DNA of 64,000 nt, taken from contig NZ_JACKUK010000023.1 in assembly GCF_025822765.1 (NCBI RefSeq), forward strand, positions 701,535 to 765,534, given 5' to 3'. The position numbers and the translations under genes are program-made. Of this stretch, positions 1 to 8,070 are shown piece after piece. The notes under the pieces are model-generated. The model ran no database searches, had not been told where the DNA came from, and saw only the letters and a list, made by a program, of their open reading frames with translations. Within the stretch, counting starts at the first letter, position 1. Every line of letters starts with the position of its first letter. This stretch comes from Mycobacterium barrassiae. GTDB lineage: Bacteria > Actinomycetota > Actinomycetes > Mycobacteriales > Mycobacteriaceae.

Positions 1-170
1 CGGGCCGGTACCGCTTCATGTCGCCGGCGGAGTTGATCGCCGACGTGAAGGAGAACCCCGGCGACCACATCGTTCTGCACCCGCTCGTCGGCGCCATGCC
101 GATCGACGAGGCTTGGAAATCGGTCCACCTGCTGACCGACGAGGTGCTGCCCGCCCTGGGAAGGCGCTAG
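1..170 (+). CDS. LLM class flavin/F420-dependent oxidoreductase, C-terminal end (partial)
   Basis: The window opens inside a gene. Reading from base 3 gives 55 residues up to a TAG stop at 168-170. The tail contains HPLVGAMPIDEAWKSVHLL, which resembles the C-terminal end of bacterial luciferase-like (LLM) flavin/F420 oxidoreductases, where a conserved 'P..GG.P...AW.SL' segment precedes the last helix. The active site lies outside the window, so cofactor and substrate cannot be judged. It is followed after 21 bases by the membrane-protein gene on the same strand, so the two may be co-transcribed. Confidence 0.6.
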   Translation, partial: GRYRFMSPAELIADVKENPGDHIVLHPLVGAMPIDEAWKSVHLLTDEVLPALGRR

Positions 171-191
171 CCGGGCACAATCGCAGGCGAC

Positions 192-893
192 ATGTCCGAA
201 ATCGACGAGCCCCCACCCGCGCCGCGCTGGCCTCATGTCGTGCGGCTCGCGGTGGTCGTCGCGTTCCTGCTCGGCCTGTTCTACCTCGTCGCGGTGGCCA
301 GGGTCATCGACGTCGAGGCGGTGCGTGGCGCCGTCGCCGCCACCGGGCCCGTCGCACCCGTCGCCTACATCGTGGTGTCCGCACTGCTCGGCGCCGTGTT
401 CGTGCCGGGGCCGATCCTGGCAGCGGGCAGCGGCGTGCTGTTCGGACCCGTGCTGGGGTTGTTCGTGACGCTGGGCGCGACGGTCGGCACGGCCGTGGTC
501 GCCAGCTTGATCGGCCGGCGCGCGGGACGCGGCAGCGCACGAGGACTGCTGGGTACCGATCGGGCCGATCGGCTGGACGCGCTGATCGAGCGATGGGGGC
601 TGTGGGCGGTCGTCGGGCAGCGGTTCATCCCCGGTGTCTCAGACGCGCTTGCCTCCTATGCGTTCGGTGCGTTCGGGGTTCCGGTATGGCAGATGGCCGT
701 CGGCGCGTTCATCGGATCGGTGCCGCGGGCGTTCGTCTACACCGCGCTGGGTGCGTCGATCGGCGACCTGTCGTCACCGCTGGCCTACGTCGCCGTCGCC
801 GTCTGGTGCATCACCGCCGTCATCGGCGCGTTCGCCACTCATCACGGCTATCGGAAATGGCGCGCGCACGCTCGAAGCACACAAGCCGAATAG
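192..893 (+). CDS. TVP38/TMEM64 (DedA-like) family membrane protein
   Basis: This 233-residue integral membrane protein begins MSEIDEPPPAPRWPH, then has about five hydrophobic segments (roughly residues 16-37, 55-75, 85-105, 155-180, 195-220). The central stretch GAVFVPGPILAAGSGVLFGP followed by a GTAVVASLIGRRAGR segment is the hallmark SNARE-associated/TVP38 core: a re-entrant loop with conserved Pro and Gly, then a positively charged tail. A second family feature is the QRFIPGVSDALASYAFG motif near residue 140. The family includes bacterial DedA proteins and is linked to lipid scrambling or proton-dependent membrane transport. The particular substrate here is unknown. Confidence 0.85.
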   Translation: MSEIDEPPPAPRWPHVVRLAVVVAFLLGLFYLVAVARVIDVEAVRGAVAATGPVAPVAYIVVSALLGAVFVPGPILAAGSGVLFGPVLGLFVTLGATVGTAVVASLIGRRAGRGSARGLLGTDRADRLDALIERWGLWAVVGQRFIPGVSDALASYAFGAFGVPVWQMAVGAFIGSVPRAFVYTALGASIGDLSSPLAYVAVAVWCITAVIGAFATHHGYRKWRAHARSTQAE

Positions 894-1001
894 GTCTTAC
901 GCATTTCCTTCCGTCAGTTCTCAGAAGGGGTTCGTCGCGGACCGCAGCGCGGATGGGATGGGCACATCGCCGCTGGTCAAGCGCCTGTCGCGAATAGCTC
1001 C

Positions 1002-1046
1002 CAACCACTTGGTTGACTGTGACCGCAGTCACACTAGAGTCGTGCC
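1002..1046 (+). promoter_or_regulatory. SigA-type promoter with nested palindromes, leaderless start for the R2lox gene
   Basis: A -35 box TTGACT (1013-1018) and a -10 box TAGAGT (1035-1040) are 16 bases apart. The -10 ends six bases before the ATG at 1047, so transcription should begin at or beside the A of the start codon, giving a leaderless mRNA. No Shine-Dalgarno is visible. Two inverted repeats overlap it: CAACC-ACTT-GGTTG (1002-1015), and TGACTG-N6-CAGTCA (1014-1031), which sits between the boxes. That placement suits a repressor operator. Identity of the regulator is unknown. Confidence 0.65.
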
Positions 1047-1985
1047 ATGACCAGGAACCACTCTGATTCACTCGCCGCCGGGGGGCTCAACTGGGACAGC
1101 TTGCCGCTGAAGCTGTTCGCCGGGGGAAACGCCAAGTTCTGGGATCCCGCCGATATCGACTTCTCGCGTGACCGCGAGGACTGGGAGGGGTTGTCGGAGC
1201 TTGAACGGGACTGGGCCACTCGACTGTGCGCCCAGTTCATCGCCGGTGAGGAAGCGGTCACCCAGGACATCCAGCCCTTCATGGCGGCCATGCGCGCCGA
1301 AGGCCGTCTCGGCGACGAGATGTATCTGACGCAGTTCGCGTTCGAAGAGGCCAAACACACGCAGGTGTTCCGCATGTGGCTCGACGCCGTCGGGATGACC
1401 GACGACCTGCAGCACTATCTGGACGGCCTGCCCGCATACCGCCAGATGTTCTACGAAGAGCTGCCGAAGTCACTGAACGCGTTGGCGTCCGACCCCTCGC
1501 CCGCGGCTCAAGTTCGGGCGTCGGCGACCTACAACCACATCATCGAAGGCATGATGGCGTTGACGGGATACTATGCGTGGCACCGCATTTGCGTGGACAA
1601 CAACATTCTGCCGGGGATGCAGGAGCTGGTGCGACGCATCGGGGATGACGAACGCCGTCACATGGCCTGGGGCACGTTCACGTGCCGGCGCCACGTCGCC
1701 GCAGATGACGCCAACTGGACGGTGTTCGAGAACCAGATGAATGAACTCATCCCGTTGGCACTGAAGAACAACGACGACGCCTTCGCTCTTTACGACGAGA
1801 TTCCGTTCAACCTGACCATGGACGAGTTCGCGGCGTATGCGTCTGACAAGGGAATGCGTCGCCTGGGAACGATCAGCAGCGCGCGCGGGCGGGACCTGGC
1901 CGAGATCGACGTCGACTACTCGCCGGTGCAGTTGGAGGACACGTTCGCCGACGAGGACAGGAAGTCGTTGGCCGCCTCGGCCTGA
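1047..1985 (+). CDS. R2-like ligand-binding oxidase (R2lox), Mn/Fe cofactor
   Basis: This 312-residue protein is an R2lox, the ferritin-like oxidase related to ribonucleotide reductase R2 (M. tuberculosis Rv0233 type). All six metal ligands are present at the same numbering known for that protein: E68, E101, H104, E167, E202 and H205. V71 and Y162, which form the Val-Tyr ether cross-link, are also present. The motifs are [29 protein letters not shown] and DDERRHMAW. Known members assemble a Mn(III)/Fe(III) site and bind a long-chain fatty acid; the physiological substrate is not established. It is not a class I RNR radical subunit, because the long C-terminal tail and radical-transfer Tyr are absent. 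The promoter predicts a leaderless transcript. Confidence 0.93.
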   Translation: MTRNHSDSLAAGGLNWDSLPLKLFAGGNAKFWDPADIDFSRDREDWEGLSELERDWATRLCAQFIAGEEAVTQDIQPFMAAMRAEGRLGDEMYLTQFAFEEAKHTQVFRMWLDAVGMTDDLQHYLDGLPAYRQMFYEELPKSLNALASDPSPAAQVRASATYNHIIEGMMALTGYYAWHRICVDNNILPGMQELVRRIGDDERRHMAWGTFTCRRHVAADDANWTVFENQMNELIPLALKNNDDAFALYDEIPFNLTMDEFAAYASDKGMRRLGTISSARGRDLAEIDVDYSPVQLEDTFADEDRKSLAASA

Positions 1986-2051
1986 CAGACGTCGACAGCA
2001 GTGGCGCCGGCGGTGCCTGCTGGGGCAATATGCCGTGCTGCCAGCCTCCGC

Positions 2052-2106
2052 GCGACATTGTCGCTCACCTACTACGGCCCGGGCCTAACTTCAGCGACAA
2101 TGTCGC
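2052..2106. repeat. Long inverted repeat between convergent genes (possible bidirectional terminator)
   Basis: Two perfect 14-base arms (2052-2065 and 2093-2106) face each other across a 27-base loop. Each arm also contains a near self-palindrome: GCGACATTGTCGC on the left, GCGACAATGTCGC on the right. The structure could therefore form one long stem or two small hairpins. It sits in the 143-base gap between the 3' ends of the R2lox gene and the DUF35 gene, where it could end transcription from both sides. No T-run follows. Confidence 0.7.
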
Positions 2107-2128
2107 TACGGGGCTGCCCATCGACTAG

Positions 2129-2557
2129 TCAGTCCGCAGGCGCGAACACCGGCACGTACACGCTTTCGTCGCCGACGTTCTGCCGTTCGAAGCGCACCTC
2201 GACGGGAAGTCCGATGCGAACCGAGTCAGGTTCGCAGTCAACGATGTTCGCCGCGATGCGCAGATCGGCCTGCTCGTCCAGTTCGACGATCGCGATCACG
2301 TACGGCACGGGAACGGCCGGGTTGAACTGCTGATGGTTGACCGTATAGGTGAACACCGTGCCGCGGCCGGACACCGGACGCGCTTCGAGCGCGCCATTGC
2401 AGTCCGGGCATTCAGCGGCCAGTGGACTCACCCACACGTTGCATCCGGTGCAGAAGGGAATTCTGAGCGCGCCGTCGGCTCCCCCCGTCCAGAACGCCCG
2501 GTTGTCGTCGTCGAGCGCGGGCAGCATCCGCGTTGAGGGTGGGGCGCCGTTGGGCAT
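2129..2557 (-). CDS. Zn-ribbon/OB-fold (DUF35) acyl-CoA-associated protein
   Basis: This 142-residue protein has the DUF35 layout: an N-terminal helix (FWTGGADGALRIPFC), a rubredoxin-like zinc ribbon with two CxxC knuckles (CTGC and CPDC), then an OB-fold ending in VEVRFERQ. DUF35 proteins partner with thiolase-like or MaoC-like enzymes in CoA-dependent degradation, for instance the DUF35 domain of ChsH2 with the retro-aldolase Ltp2. The neighbour diverging at 2609 is such a thiolase-like protein, supporting a two-subunit enzyme. The start is set at the ATG at 2557: a -10-like TACTTT (2565-2570) lies seven bases upstream, suggesting a leaderless mRNA. A TTG at 2566 is an alternative. Confidence 0.85.
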   Translation of the reverse strand: MPNGAPPSTRMLPALDDDNRAFWTGGADGALRIPFCTGCNVWVSPLAAECPDCNGALEARPVSGRGTVFTYTVNHQQFNPAVPVPYVIAIVELDEQADLRIAANIVDCEPDSVRIGLPVEVRFERQNVGDESVYVPVFAPAD

Positions 2558-2608
2558 AGGGAGCAAAGTACATTCCTATCGGCTGTCATTACAAAGATAG
2601 ATTGATGG

Positions 2609-3808
2609 GTGCCGATGAGTTACTTCGAGAAGGACACGATCGTCAGTGGCCTCGGCATTTCACGGATCGGCCGAAAGACTGGGATCCCCGGCCTGGAACT
2701 GACCATGGAGGCGGTGCGGGCCGCGATCGACGACGCCGGCCTGACTGCCGACGACATCGACGGATTTGCAACCTTCGGTGACACCTTGCCTTCTGAAGTC
2801 GTTGCGGGCCTTGGTAATCAAGCCACTGACGTCGGGGGCGGCTTCGGCACCGGCGGCGTGTTGACTCCGTTCATGTCGGCACTGGTCGCCGTCGCGGAGA
2901 AACGGGCGCGACATGTGCTGGTTTATCGGACGGTACAGATGCTGGGTGGCGCGATGACCGATGGGCCCGCCTCGCCGTTGCTCGGCCCACTGGCCAACCC
3001 GCCCGTTGAACCGCAACTACCCGGTACGCGACGCAAGCTCAAGCCGTTCGAGGACATCGGCGTGCTGCTCGCAGCCCATGCGTACTCGGCGGCGAACTGG
3101 GTCGCCATGCACTGCCAGCGTCACATGGCGCTGTACGGCACGACGCGGGAGCAGTTGGGCTGGCTGGCCATCAACAGCAGGCGCAATGCCGGCCTCAACC
3201 CTCGTGCGGCGTTCCGCGAGCCGATGACGATGGACGATTACCTGACCTCACGCCCGATTTCGACGCCGCTGGGCCTCTTCGACTGCGATGTGCCGATCGA
3301 CGGAGCCATCGCGCTGATCGTCTCGCACGCCGACTACGCGGCGGACTGCCCCAATCCCGCGGTCAAGGTCGAAGCGGTCGGCGGTGCGTACGGCTCGGAC
3401 GGCTGGTTCCATCGGCCCGACTTCCCGAAGATGGCGTCGAGTGAGGCCGCAGCTGAGATGTGGTCGCGGACGGATCTGACACCGTCCGATGTGCAGGTGG
3501 CCGAAATCTACGACGGCTTCACGTTCCTCACGTTCGCGTGGCTGGAGGCGCTGGGTTTCTGCGACGACGGCGAAGCCGGGCCATTCGTCGAAGGGGCCAC
3601 ACGGATCGCGCTCGACGGGGAGCTGCCGCTGAACACCTACGGCGGGCAACTGTCCGCGGGACGCATGCACGGTTACTGGCTGTTGCACGAGGCATGCCTG
3701 CAGCTGCGCGGACAGGCAGGCGACCGCCAGCTCGCCAAGCGACCCGAGGTGGCTGTCGCCGCCGCAGGTGGCGGTCCGATCGCGGGCTGCATGGTGCTGA
3801 CCTGCTGA
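2609..3808 (+). CDS. Thiolase-like protein (lipid-transfer/retro-aldolase type)
   Basis: This 399-residue protein has a thiolase fold, with an N-terminal ISRIGRKTGIPGLELTMEAVRAAIDDAGL segment and the C-terminal NTYGGQLSAGRMHGYWLLHEA block typical of the SCP2-thiolase/Ltp group. The nucleophilic Cys of true thiolases is not seen: the corresponding region reads GGGFGTGGV. Ltp2-type members lack it too and catalyse retro-aldol cleavage of a CoA thioester, with a DUF35 partner. Here a DUF35 gene is divergent 51 bases away, so a similar side-chain cleavage is a reasonable inference; the substrate is unknown. The GTG at 2609 follows a TAGATT -10-like box (2598-2603) by five bases; an ATG at 2615 is the alternative start. 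Confidence 0.82.
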   Translation: MPMSYFEKDTIVSGLGISRIGRKTGIPGLELTMEAVRAAIDDAGLTADDIDGFATFGDTLPSEVVAGLGNQATDVGGGFGTGGVLTPFMSALVAVAEKRARHVLVYRTVQMLGGAMTDGPASPLLGPLANPPVEPQLPGTRRKLKPFEDIGVLLAAHAYSAANWVAMHCQRHMALYGTTREQLGWLAINSRRNAGLNPRAAFREPMTMDDYLTSRPISTPLGLFDCDVPIDGAIALIVSHADYAADCPNPAVKVEAVGGAYGSDGWFHRPDFPKMASSEAAAEMWSRTDLTPSDVQVAEIYDGFTFLTFAWLEALGFCDDGEAGPFVEGATRIALDGELPLNTYGGQLSAGRMHGYWLLHEACLQLRGQAGDRQLAKRPEVAVAAAGGGPIAGCMVLTC

Positions 3809-3818
3809 CAGCTGCGAA

Positions 3819-4352
3819 TTAGCCGACGACTTCTTCGAGGAAGTCGATCGCGCGTGCGGCCTCGTCGGTTACGAAAACCAGGTCGTCGAGGGGCACCGGC
3901 AGGAAGCCCTCCTCCTCCATCCGGTGAAGCTGAAGCACGAGCCCGTCGTAGAAGCCGGCCGTGTTCAGCAGCACCACCGGCTTGTCATGCAGGCCGTGCT
4001 TGCGGAGCTCGAGGATCTCGGTTGCCTCGTCGAGCGTCCCCAGTCCGCCTACCATGACCACGACGGCGTCGGAATGGCTCAGCAACAACGCTTTTCGCTG
4101 GGCGAGATCCGAGGCGAACACCATCTCGTCGGCGTTCGTTCTCGCCTTATCCCGCAGAAGCTCCACCGATATCCCGACGAGCCGTCCACCGGTCTCCTGC
4201 ACTCCGTCAGCGACGACCTTCATCAGCCCCGTATCGGATCCACCCCACACCAACGTGTGGCCGGCCCGTCCGAGGCCTTCGGCGAAGTCGCGCGCCGGCC
4301 GCGTGTATCGCTGGTCGAGATCGGCCGCCGACAGAAAGATGCAAACGTTCAT
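3819..4352 (-). CDS. LOG-family (TIGR00730) Rossmann-fold protein
   Basis: This 177-residue cytosolic protein is of the LOG/lysine-decarboxylase-like family, whose characterised members are nucleoside 5'-monophosphate phosphoribohydrolases (cytokinin-activating type). It shows the nucleotide-binding WGGSDTGLMKVVADG segment and the family signature near residue 100, here VGGLGTLDEATEI, followed by ELRKHGLHDKPVVLLN. The usual signature is PGGxGTxxE, so the leading Pro is Val here, while the catalytic-region Glu and the GG-GT core are kept. Length is normal. It starts three bases after the stop of the upstream SDR gene, so the pair is one operon. Confidence 0.85.
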   Translation of the reverse strand: MNVCIFLSAADLDQRYTRPARDFAEGLGRAGHTLVWGGSDTGLMKVVADGVQETGGRLVGISVELLRDKARTNADEMVFASDLAQRKALLLSHSDAVVVMVGGLGTLDEATEILELRKHGLHDKPVVLLNTAGFYDGLVLQLHRMEEEGFLPVPLDDLVFVTDEAARAIDFLEEVVG

Positions 4353-4355
4353 GGA

Positions 4356-4943
4356 TCAGTCGACGACGGTCAGGCTTCCCGACGGCGCGCCGAGAGCTTC
4401 GACGGTCCGAGCGGCGGCGGTGTCGATGTGCACCCTTGGTGCTGAAGGGAGTTCATCTTCGTAGTACGTACCCGGACCATAGAACGCACCGTAACGGAGC
4501 ACGACACCGTTCACCCCGAGCACAGCCTCTTCGAGGTAGGTCACCGCATCGGCACCCGGGCCGGGATCCGTTGTCCACGCGATGCTTTGCGCGACGATGC
4601 GCGCATGGCTCAAACCGTCCATCGCGTCGATGAGGTTGCGTGTGCCCTCCACGCGGATCCGGGCGTTGAGCAGCTGAGCCTTCGGGATGTCCTCGAATGC
4701 ATCAGGCAGATCAGTCAGCTCATGCAGAACCACGTCGGGTGAGAATGACTTCAATGCGTCAGCGAGGCCTGCGCGATCGAAGACGTCGCAGATGATGGGT
4801 TCAGCGCCGAGCGATGACAGCCATTCCGCCTTATCGGGCGTTCTCGTCATCGCGCCGACGGTGTGGCCTGCGGCGACCAACAGCGGGACGAGGCGGCTGC
4901 CGATGACGCCGGTGGCGCCTGCCAGATAGATGCGTTCGGTCAT
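4356..4943 (-). CDS. NAD(P)-binding SDR/epimerase-like protein, short
   Basis: This 195-residue protein begins MTERIYLAGATGVIGSRLVPLL, a clear GxxGxxG Rossmann signature of extended SDRs. It then reads CDVFDRAGLADALKSFSPDVVLHELTD, as in NAD-dependent epimerases. It stops at a TVVD, where extended SDRs normally continue with some 80-100 further residues, and no YxxxK pair is obvious. It may be a naturally short or truncated member. The ATG at 4943 is chosen because AGGAGG stands eight bases upstream; an in-frame start at 4964 has none. The LOG gene follows with a three-base gap. Confidence 0.75.
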   Translation of the reverse strand: MTERIYLAGATGVIGSRLVPLLVAAGHTVGAMTRTPDKAEWLSSLGAEPIICDVFDRAGLADALKSFSPDVVLHELTDLPDAFEDIPKAQLLNARIRVEGTRNLIDAMDGLSHARIVAQSIAWTTDPGPGADAVTYLEEAVLGVNGVVLRYGAFYGPGTYYEDELPSAPRVHIDTAAARTVEALGAPSGSLTVVD

Positions 4944-4965
4944 CTCGCCGCCTCCTGTGTCCAAA

Positions 4966-4980
4966 CTGGATCAAATCCAG
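4966..4980. promoter_or_regulatory. Palindrome upstream of the SDR-LOG operon
   Basis: CTGGAT-CAA-ATCCAG is a perfect 6-base inverted repeat with a 3-base spacer, 23 bases upstream of the SDR start codon at 4943. Its form and position suit the operator of a dimeric repressor. No regulator gene is adjacent. Confidence 0.4.
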
Positions 4981-5157
4981 CTGCACCATCGACGCTACCC
5001 ATCGATTGGCCTGGGTGCGCGGGCCATTTCCGCCGTGTGTTGGTGGGCCATTAGTAGCGGCCGCAGATCAGCTAGGTATATCTGACTAAACTCAGGAATA
5101 CGTCCGGACGCGGTTCGCTTGCACCTGACAAGAACGAACATCGGAAAGGTGAAGGCC

Positions 5158-6114
5158 ATGACCGTCGTCAAAGCCGCTGCGGTACAACTCAGTCCCGTTC
5201 TGTACAGCCGGGAGGGCACCGTCGAGAAGGTCGTCGCCAAGATCGCCGAACTCGGTGACCAGGGCGTGCAGTTCGCAACCTTTCCGGAGGCGATCGTGCC
5301 CTATTACCCGTACTTCACCTACCTGCAGGCTCCGTTCGAACTCGCGCCTCAACACCTACGCCTGCTCGACCAGGCCGTGACCATCCCGTCTGTGTCGACG
5401 GACGCGATCGCCGATGCCGCCAGATCGGCCGGTGTCGTGGTGTCGATCGGGGTCAACGAGCGTGACGGCGGCACGCTGTACAACACGCAACTGTTGTTCG
5501 ATGCCGACGGCACACTGCTTCAACGGCGCCGCAAACTCACACCCACCTACCACGAAAAAATTCTCTGGGGCCAAGGCGACGCCTCCGGCCTGCGCGCGGT
5601 CGACAGTGCAGTCGGACGAATCGGGCAATTGGCGTGCTGGGAGCACTATCACCCCCTGTTCCGGTACGCGCTGATCGCCGACGGCGAGCAGATTCACTCA
5701 TCGATGTTCCCCGGATCGTTCGGCGGGCCGATCTTCGCCGATCAGACCGAGATCGCTGTGCGCAACCACGCGCTGGAGTCGGGAAGCTTCGTCGTCAACG
5801 CCACCGGCTGGCTCGACGCCGACCAGCGGGCTCAGATCGTCGCGGATACGGGCGGACCCATCGGTCCGATCTCGGCGGGCTCGTTCACCGCGATCGTGTC
5901 GCCGCTGGGTGAATTACTCACGGAACCATTGGTTTCCGGAGAAGGTGAAGTGATTGCCGATCTCGACTTTGCGTTGATCGACCAACGGAAATCGAAGATG
6001 GACGCCCGCGGGCACTATGGCCGCCCGGAGCTGCTGAGCCTGATGATCAACCGCAGCCCCGCACCTTACACACACGACGTCACCATCGAGGAGGCCGACC
6101 ATGTCCGCATCTGA
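5158..6114 (+). CDS. Nitrilase (carbon-nitrogen hydrolase family)
   Basis: This 318-residue enzyme is expected to hydrolyse a nitrile to a carboxylic acid and ammonia. The catalytic triad of the superfamily is visible: E44 ([13 protein letters not shown]), K126 (RRKLTPT) and C160 ([11 protein letters not shown]). The [11 protein letters not shown] stretch after the Cys is typical of branch-1 nitrilases rather than amidases. The ATG at 5158 is preceded by GGAAAGGTGAAGG; an in-frame ATG at 5119 would add 13 residues with no family match. Its last codons overlap the next gene by 14 bases, so translation is coupled to a DUF302 protein. The nitrile substrate cannot be told from sequence. Confidence 0.9.
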   Translation: MTVVKAAAVQLSPVLYSREGTVEKVVAKIAELGDQGVQFATFPEAIVPYYPYFTYLQAPFELAPQHLRLLDQAVTIPSVSTDAIADAARSAGVVVSIGVNERDGGTLYNTQLLFDADGTLLQRRRKLTPTYHEKILWGQGDASGLRAVDSAVGRIGQLACWEHYHPLFRYALIADGEQIHSSMFPGSFGGPIFADQTEIAVRNHALESGSFVVNATGWLDADQRAQIVADTGGPIGPISAGSFTAIVSPLGELLTEPLVSGEGEVIADLDFALIDQRKSKMDARGHYGRPELLSLMINRSPAPYTHDVTIEEADHVRI

Positions 6115-6607
6115 GCCGCATGTAGTCCCGTTCGACGGGGTCCGCGTACGCTTCGACAGCACCAAGAGTTACGACGACCTCGTCGAGGCCCTACTCGCCG
6201 ATGTCGGCCACGAACCAGTGCCGATCGACGACATCGGGCAGCGCTTCGCAAGCTGGGACTCCTACGAGCAGCAGGTGCAATCCCACGTCGGCCCAGGTGG
6301 TTTCATGTTGTTCGGTTCGCTGAACCACGGCGGGTGGATCACCAAGACCGGTATCCACCGAAAGGTGCTGCGTCTCATCATCGGAAATCCGCTGATCGCG
6401 ATCACCATGCTGCGTCACGACGTGACCGCGGGACTCTTCGCTCCGGTCGAACTACTGCTGACCGACGAGGACAACAACACCAGCGCGCTGACCTACGTCG
6501 TACCGTCGTCGCTCATGGTCGTCGAACCCAATCCGCCGCTACTGGCAGCGGCCCAGGAGCTCGACGCCAAGCTGGCCGCACTGGCCGCAAAGGTCACCGC
6601 CGCTTAA
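6101..6607 (+). CDS. DUF302 domain protein, partner of the nitrilase
   Basis: This 168-residue protein has the DUF302 core: [23 protein letters not shown], then [16 protein letters not shown] and [20 protein letters not shown]. The last block corresponds to the family's central strand. There is no signal peptide, so it should be cytosolic. DUF302 has no settled function; solved members have a ferredoxin-like fold that may bind small ligands. The gene starts inside the nitrilase gene (14-base overlap), so the two are co-expressed. Its TAA overlaps the TAA of the convergent LLM gene in the shared TTAA at 6604-6607. Confidence 0.85.
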   Translation: MSASEPHVVPFDGVRVRFDSTKSYDDLVEALLADVGHEPVPIDDIGQRFASWDSYEQQVQSHVGPGGFMLFGSLNHGGWITKTGIHRKVLRLIIGNPLIAITMLRHDVTAGLFAPVELLLTDEDNNTSALTYVVPSSLMVVEPNPPLLAAAQELDAKLAALAAKVTAA

Positions 6608-7434
6608 GCCAGCTTCGCGATGTCCGCCGCCAATTGGTCCAGCCGTCGAAGTGTCTCGTCCCGCGGCTCGGTCGGCAGCTCCACCACAACCCGGTCGACG
6701 CCGAGAGATGCGTAGCCGGCGAAGGAATCCACCGATTGCGCGCCGAGCTGACTGACCGTCACCGGCACGTCGTTGCCGGCGACGGCGTGCAGCTCCTCGA
6801 GTTGCCCGGCGAGCACGTCCGGCGACGGGGCGATCGCCATCCAACCGGCGTGCAGCCGGGCGATCCGTCGATAAACCGCAGGTCCCCCACCACCGATGTA
6901 CAGGGGCGGATACGGCTTCGTCACCGGCTTGGGCCAACAGAAGATCGGGTCGAAATCGACGAATTCACCGTGGTATTCGGCCTCGTCCTGCGTCCAGATC
7001 GCGGCCATCGCATCGAGTCGCTCGTCGGCCACCCGCCCGCGTACACCTGGATCGACACCGTGATTCGCGACTTCCTGACGGTTCCAGCCCACCCCCACGC
7101 CGAAGATGAATCGGCCCGCCGACACCAGATCGAGCGATGCCACCTCCTTGGCGGTGATGATCGGATCACGCTGCGGAATCAGGGCGATGCACGTACCGAG
7201 CAACAGCGTCTCGGTCGCACCCGCGGCCGCCGTCAACGCGATGAACGGATCGAGCGTGCGGTAATACTTCGGCGGTATCGGGCCGCCCGCCGGATACGGA
7301 CTCGCGTTCCTGACGGGGATATGCGTGTGCTCAGCCAGGAACAGCGACTCGATGCCGCGCTCCTCCACAGCGGCGCCGAGTTCGGCGGGGCCGATTCCCT
7401 CGTCGGTCACGAACGTCAAGACCCCTACCCGCAT
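6604..7434 (-). CDS. LLM class F420-dependent oxidoreductase (TIGR03619-like)
   Basis: This 276-residue TIM-barrel protein of the luciferase-like family begins MRVGVLTFVTDEGIGPAELGAAVEERGIESLFLAEHTHIP, where EHTHIP is the F420-binding strand typical of mycobacterial F420-dependent members. It continues with the VASLDLVSAGRFIFGVGVGWNRQE motif and a KPYPPLYIGGGG strand. Such enzymes use F420 or FMN for oxidation or mono-oxygenation. It is the last gene of the minus-strand operon that begins at the Rieske oxygenase, 36 bases after the CMD-family gene. Substrate is unknown. Confidence 0.88.
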   Translation of the reverse strand: MRVGVLTFVTDEGIGPAELGAAVEERGIESLFLAEHTHIPVRNASPYPAGGPIPPKYYRTLDPFIALTAAAGATETLLLGTCIALIPQRDPIITAKEVASLDLVSAGRFIFGVGVGWNRQEVANHGVDPGVRGRVADERLDAMAAIWTQDEAEYHGEFVDFDPIFCWPKPVTKPYPPLYIGGGGPAVYRRIARLHAGWMAIAPSPDVLAGQLEELHAVAGNDVPVTVSQLGAQSVDSFAGYASLGVDRVVVELPTEPRDETLRRLDQLAADIAKLA

Positions 7435-7470
7435 GTCGGCTCCCGTCGTCTGCCGCAGAACGACGTCAGT

Positions 7471-8070
7471 CTAGGGCGACGTCTGATGCGGATTGGGAAG
7501 TTTGGCGCTACCCGGCGGTGGCGTGAGAGCCCAGGTGTCGCAGGCCATCGCCAACATCGCGTAGGTGCCGACGACGAAGATGAGTTCCATCGCCTGGTGT
7601 GTGCCGAACTCGTCGACGAGGCGTTCCCAGGTCTGTGGTGCGGCACGTCCGTCGGCGAGCAGTTCGTCAGTTGCCTCGAGCACCAGCCGGTCTGGGCCGT
7701 CGAATCCGTCGTTGCCTTGGGTGAGACGCGTGATGTCCGCTTCGGACAGACCACCGGCGGTCGCGACTCTGACATGCTCGCCCCAGAAGAACGCCGATCG
7801 TCGAGTCTGGGCCAGCCGAAGGATCGCCAGCTCACGCAGGCGCAGCGGCAACTCGCCGCGCTGCAGCAGAAAGGCGTTGTAAGCCAGAAACTCCCGGGCC
7901 ATCGCAGGGTGGCGGGCCAGCACACCCAGGATGTCGAACTTGACCGGGTCACGGGCGCTTCCGGAACCGGCCCGCGGCACGTCGTCACCCGGTATGCCGA
8001 ACAACGCACCAACCGCGGCGTATTCGTCGTCACCCCACTCCTCGGCGGCCAGCGGGCGCAGCAGCGTCAT
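7471..8070 (-). CDS. Carboxymuconolactone decarboxylase (CMD/AhpD-like) family protein
   Basis: This 199-residue all-helical protein has the CMD signature: LPLRLRELAILRLAQTRRSAFFWGEHVRVATAGGLSEADI. The redox CxxC of AhpD-type members is absent (FFWGEH), so it resembles the non-thiol group that includes decarboxylases and lactonases. In ring-cleavage pathways such proteins act on muconolactone-like intermediates, but many family members have no known substrate. Its ATG overlaps the stop of the upstream LLM gene (ATGA), so it belongs to the six-gene operon. Confidence 0.85.
   Translation of the reverse strand: MTLLRPLAAEEWGDDEYAAVGALFGIPGDDVPRAGSGSARDPVKFDILGVLARHPAMAREFLAYNAFLLQRGELPLRLRELAILRLAQTRRSAFFWGEHVRVATAGGLSEADITRLTQGNDGFDGPDRLVLEATDELLADGRAAPQTWERLVDEFGTHQAMELIFVVGTYAMLAMACDTWALTPPPGSAKLPNPHQTSP

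Noticed and set aside
113-997. 294-aa plus-strand open frame over the TVP38 gene
   Set aside because: Its translation is Arg-rich and low in hydrophobic content, while the overlapping frame (192-893) encodes a clear multi-helix membrane protein.
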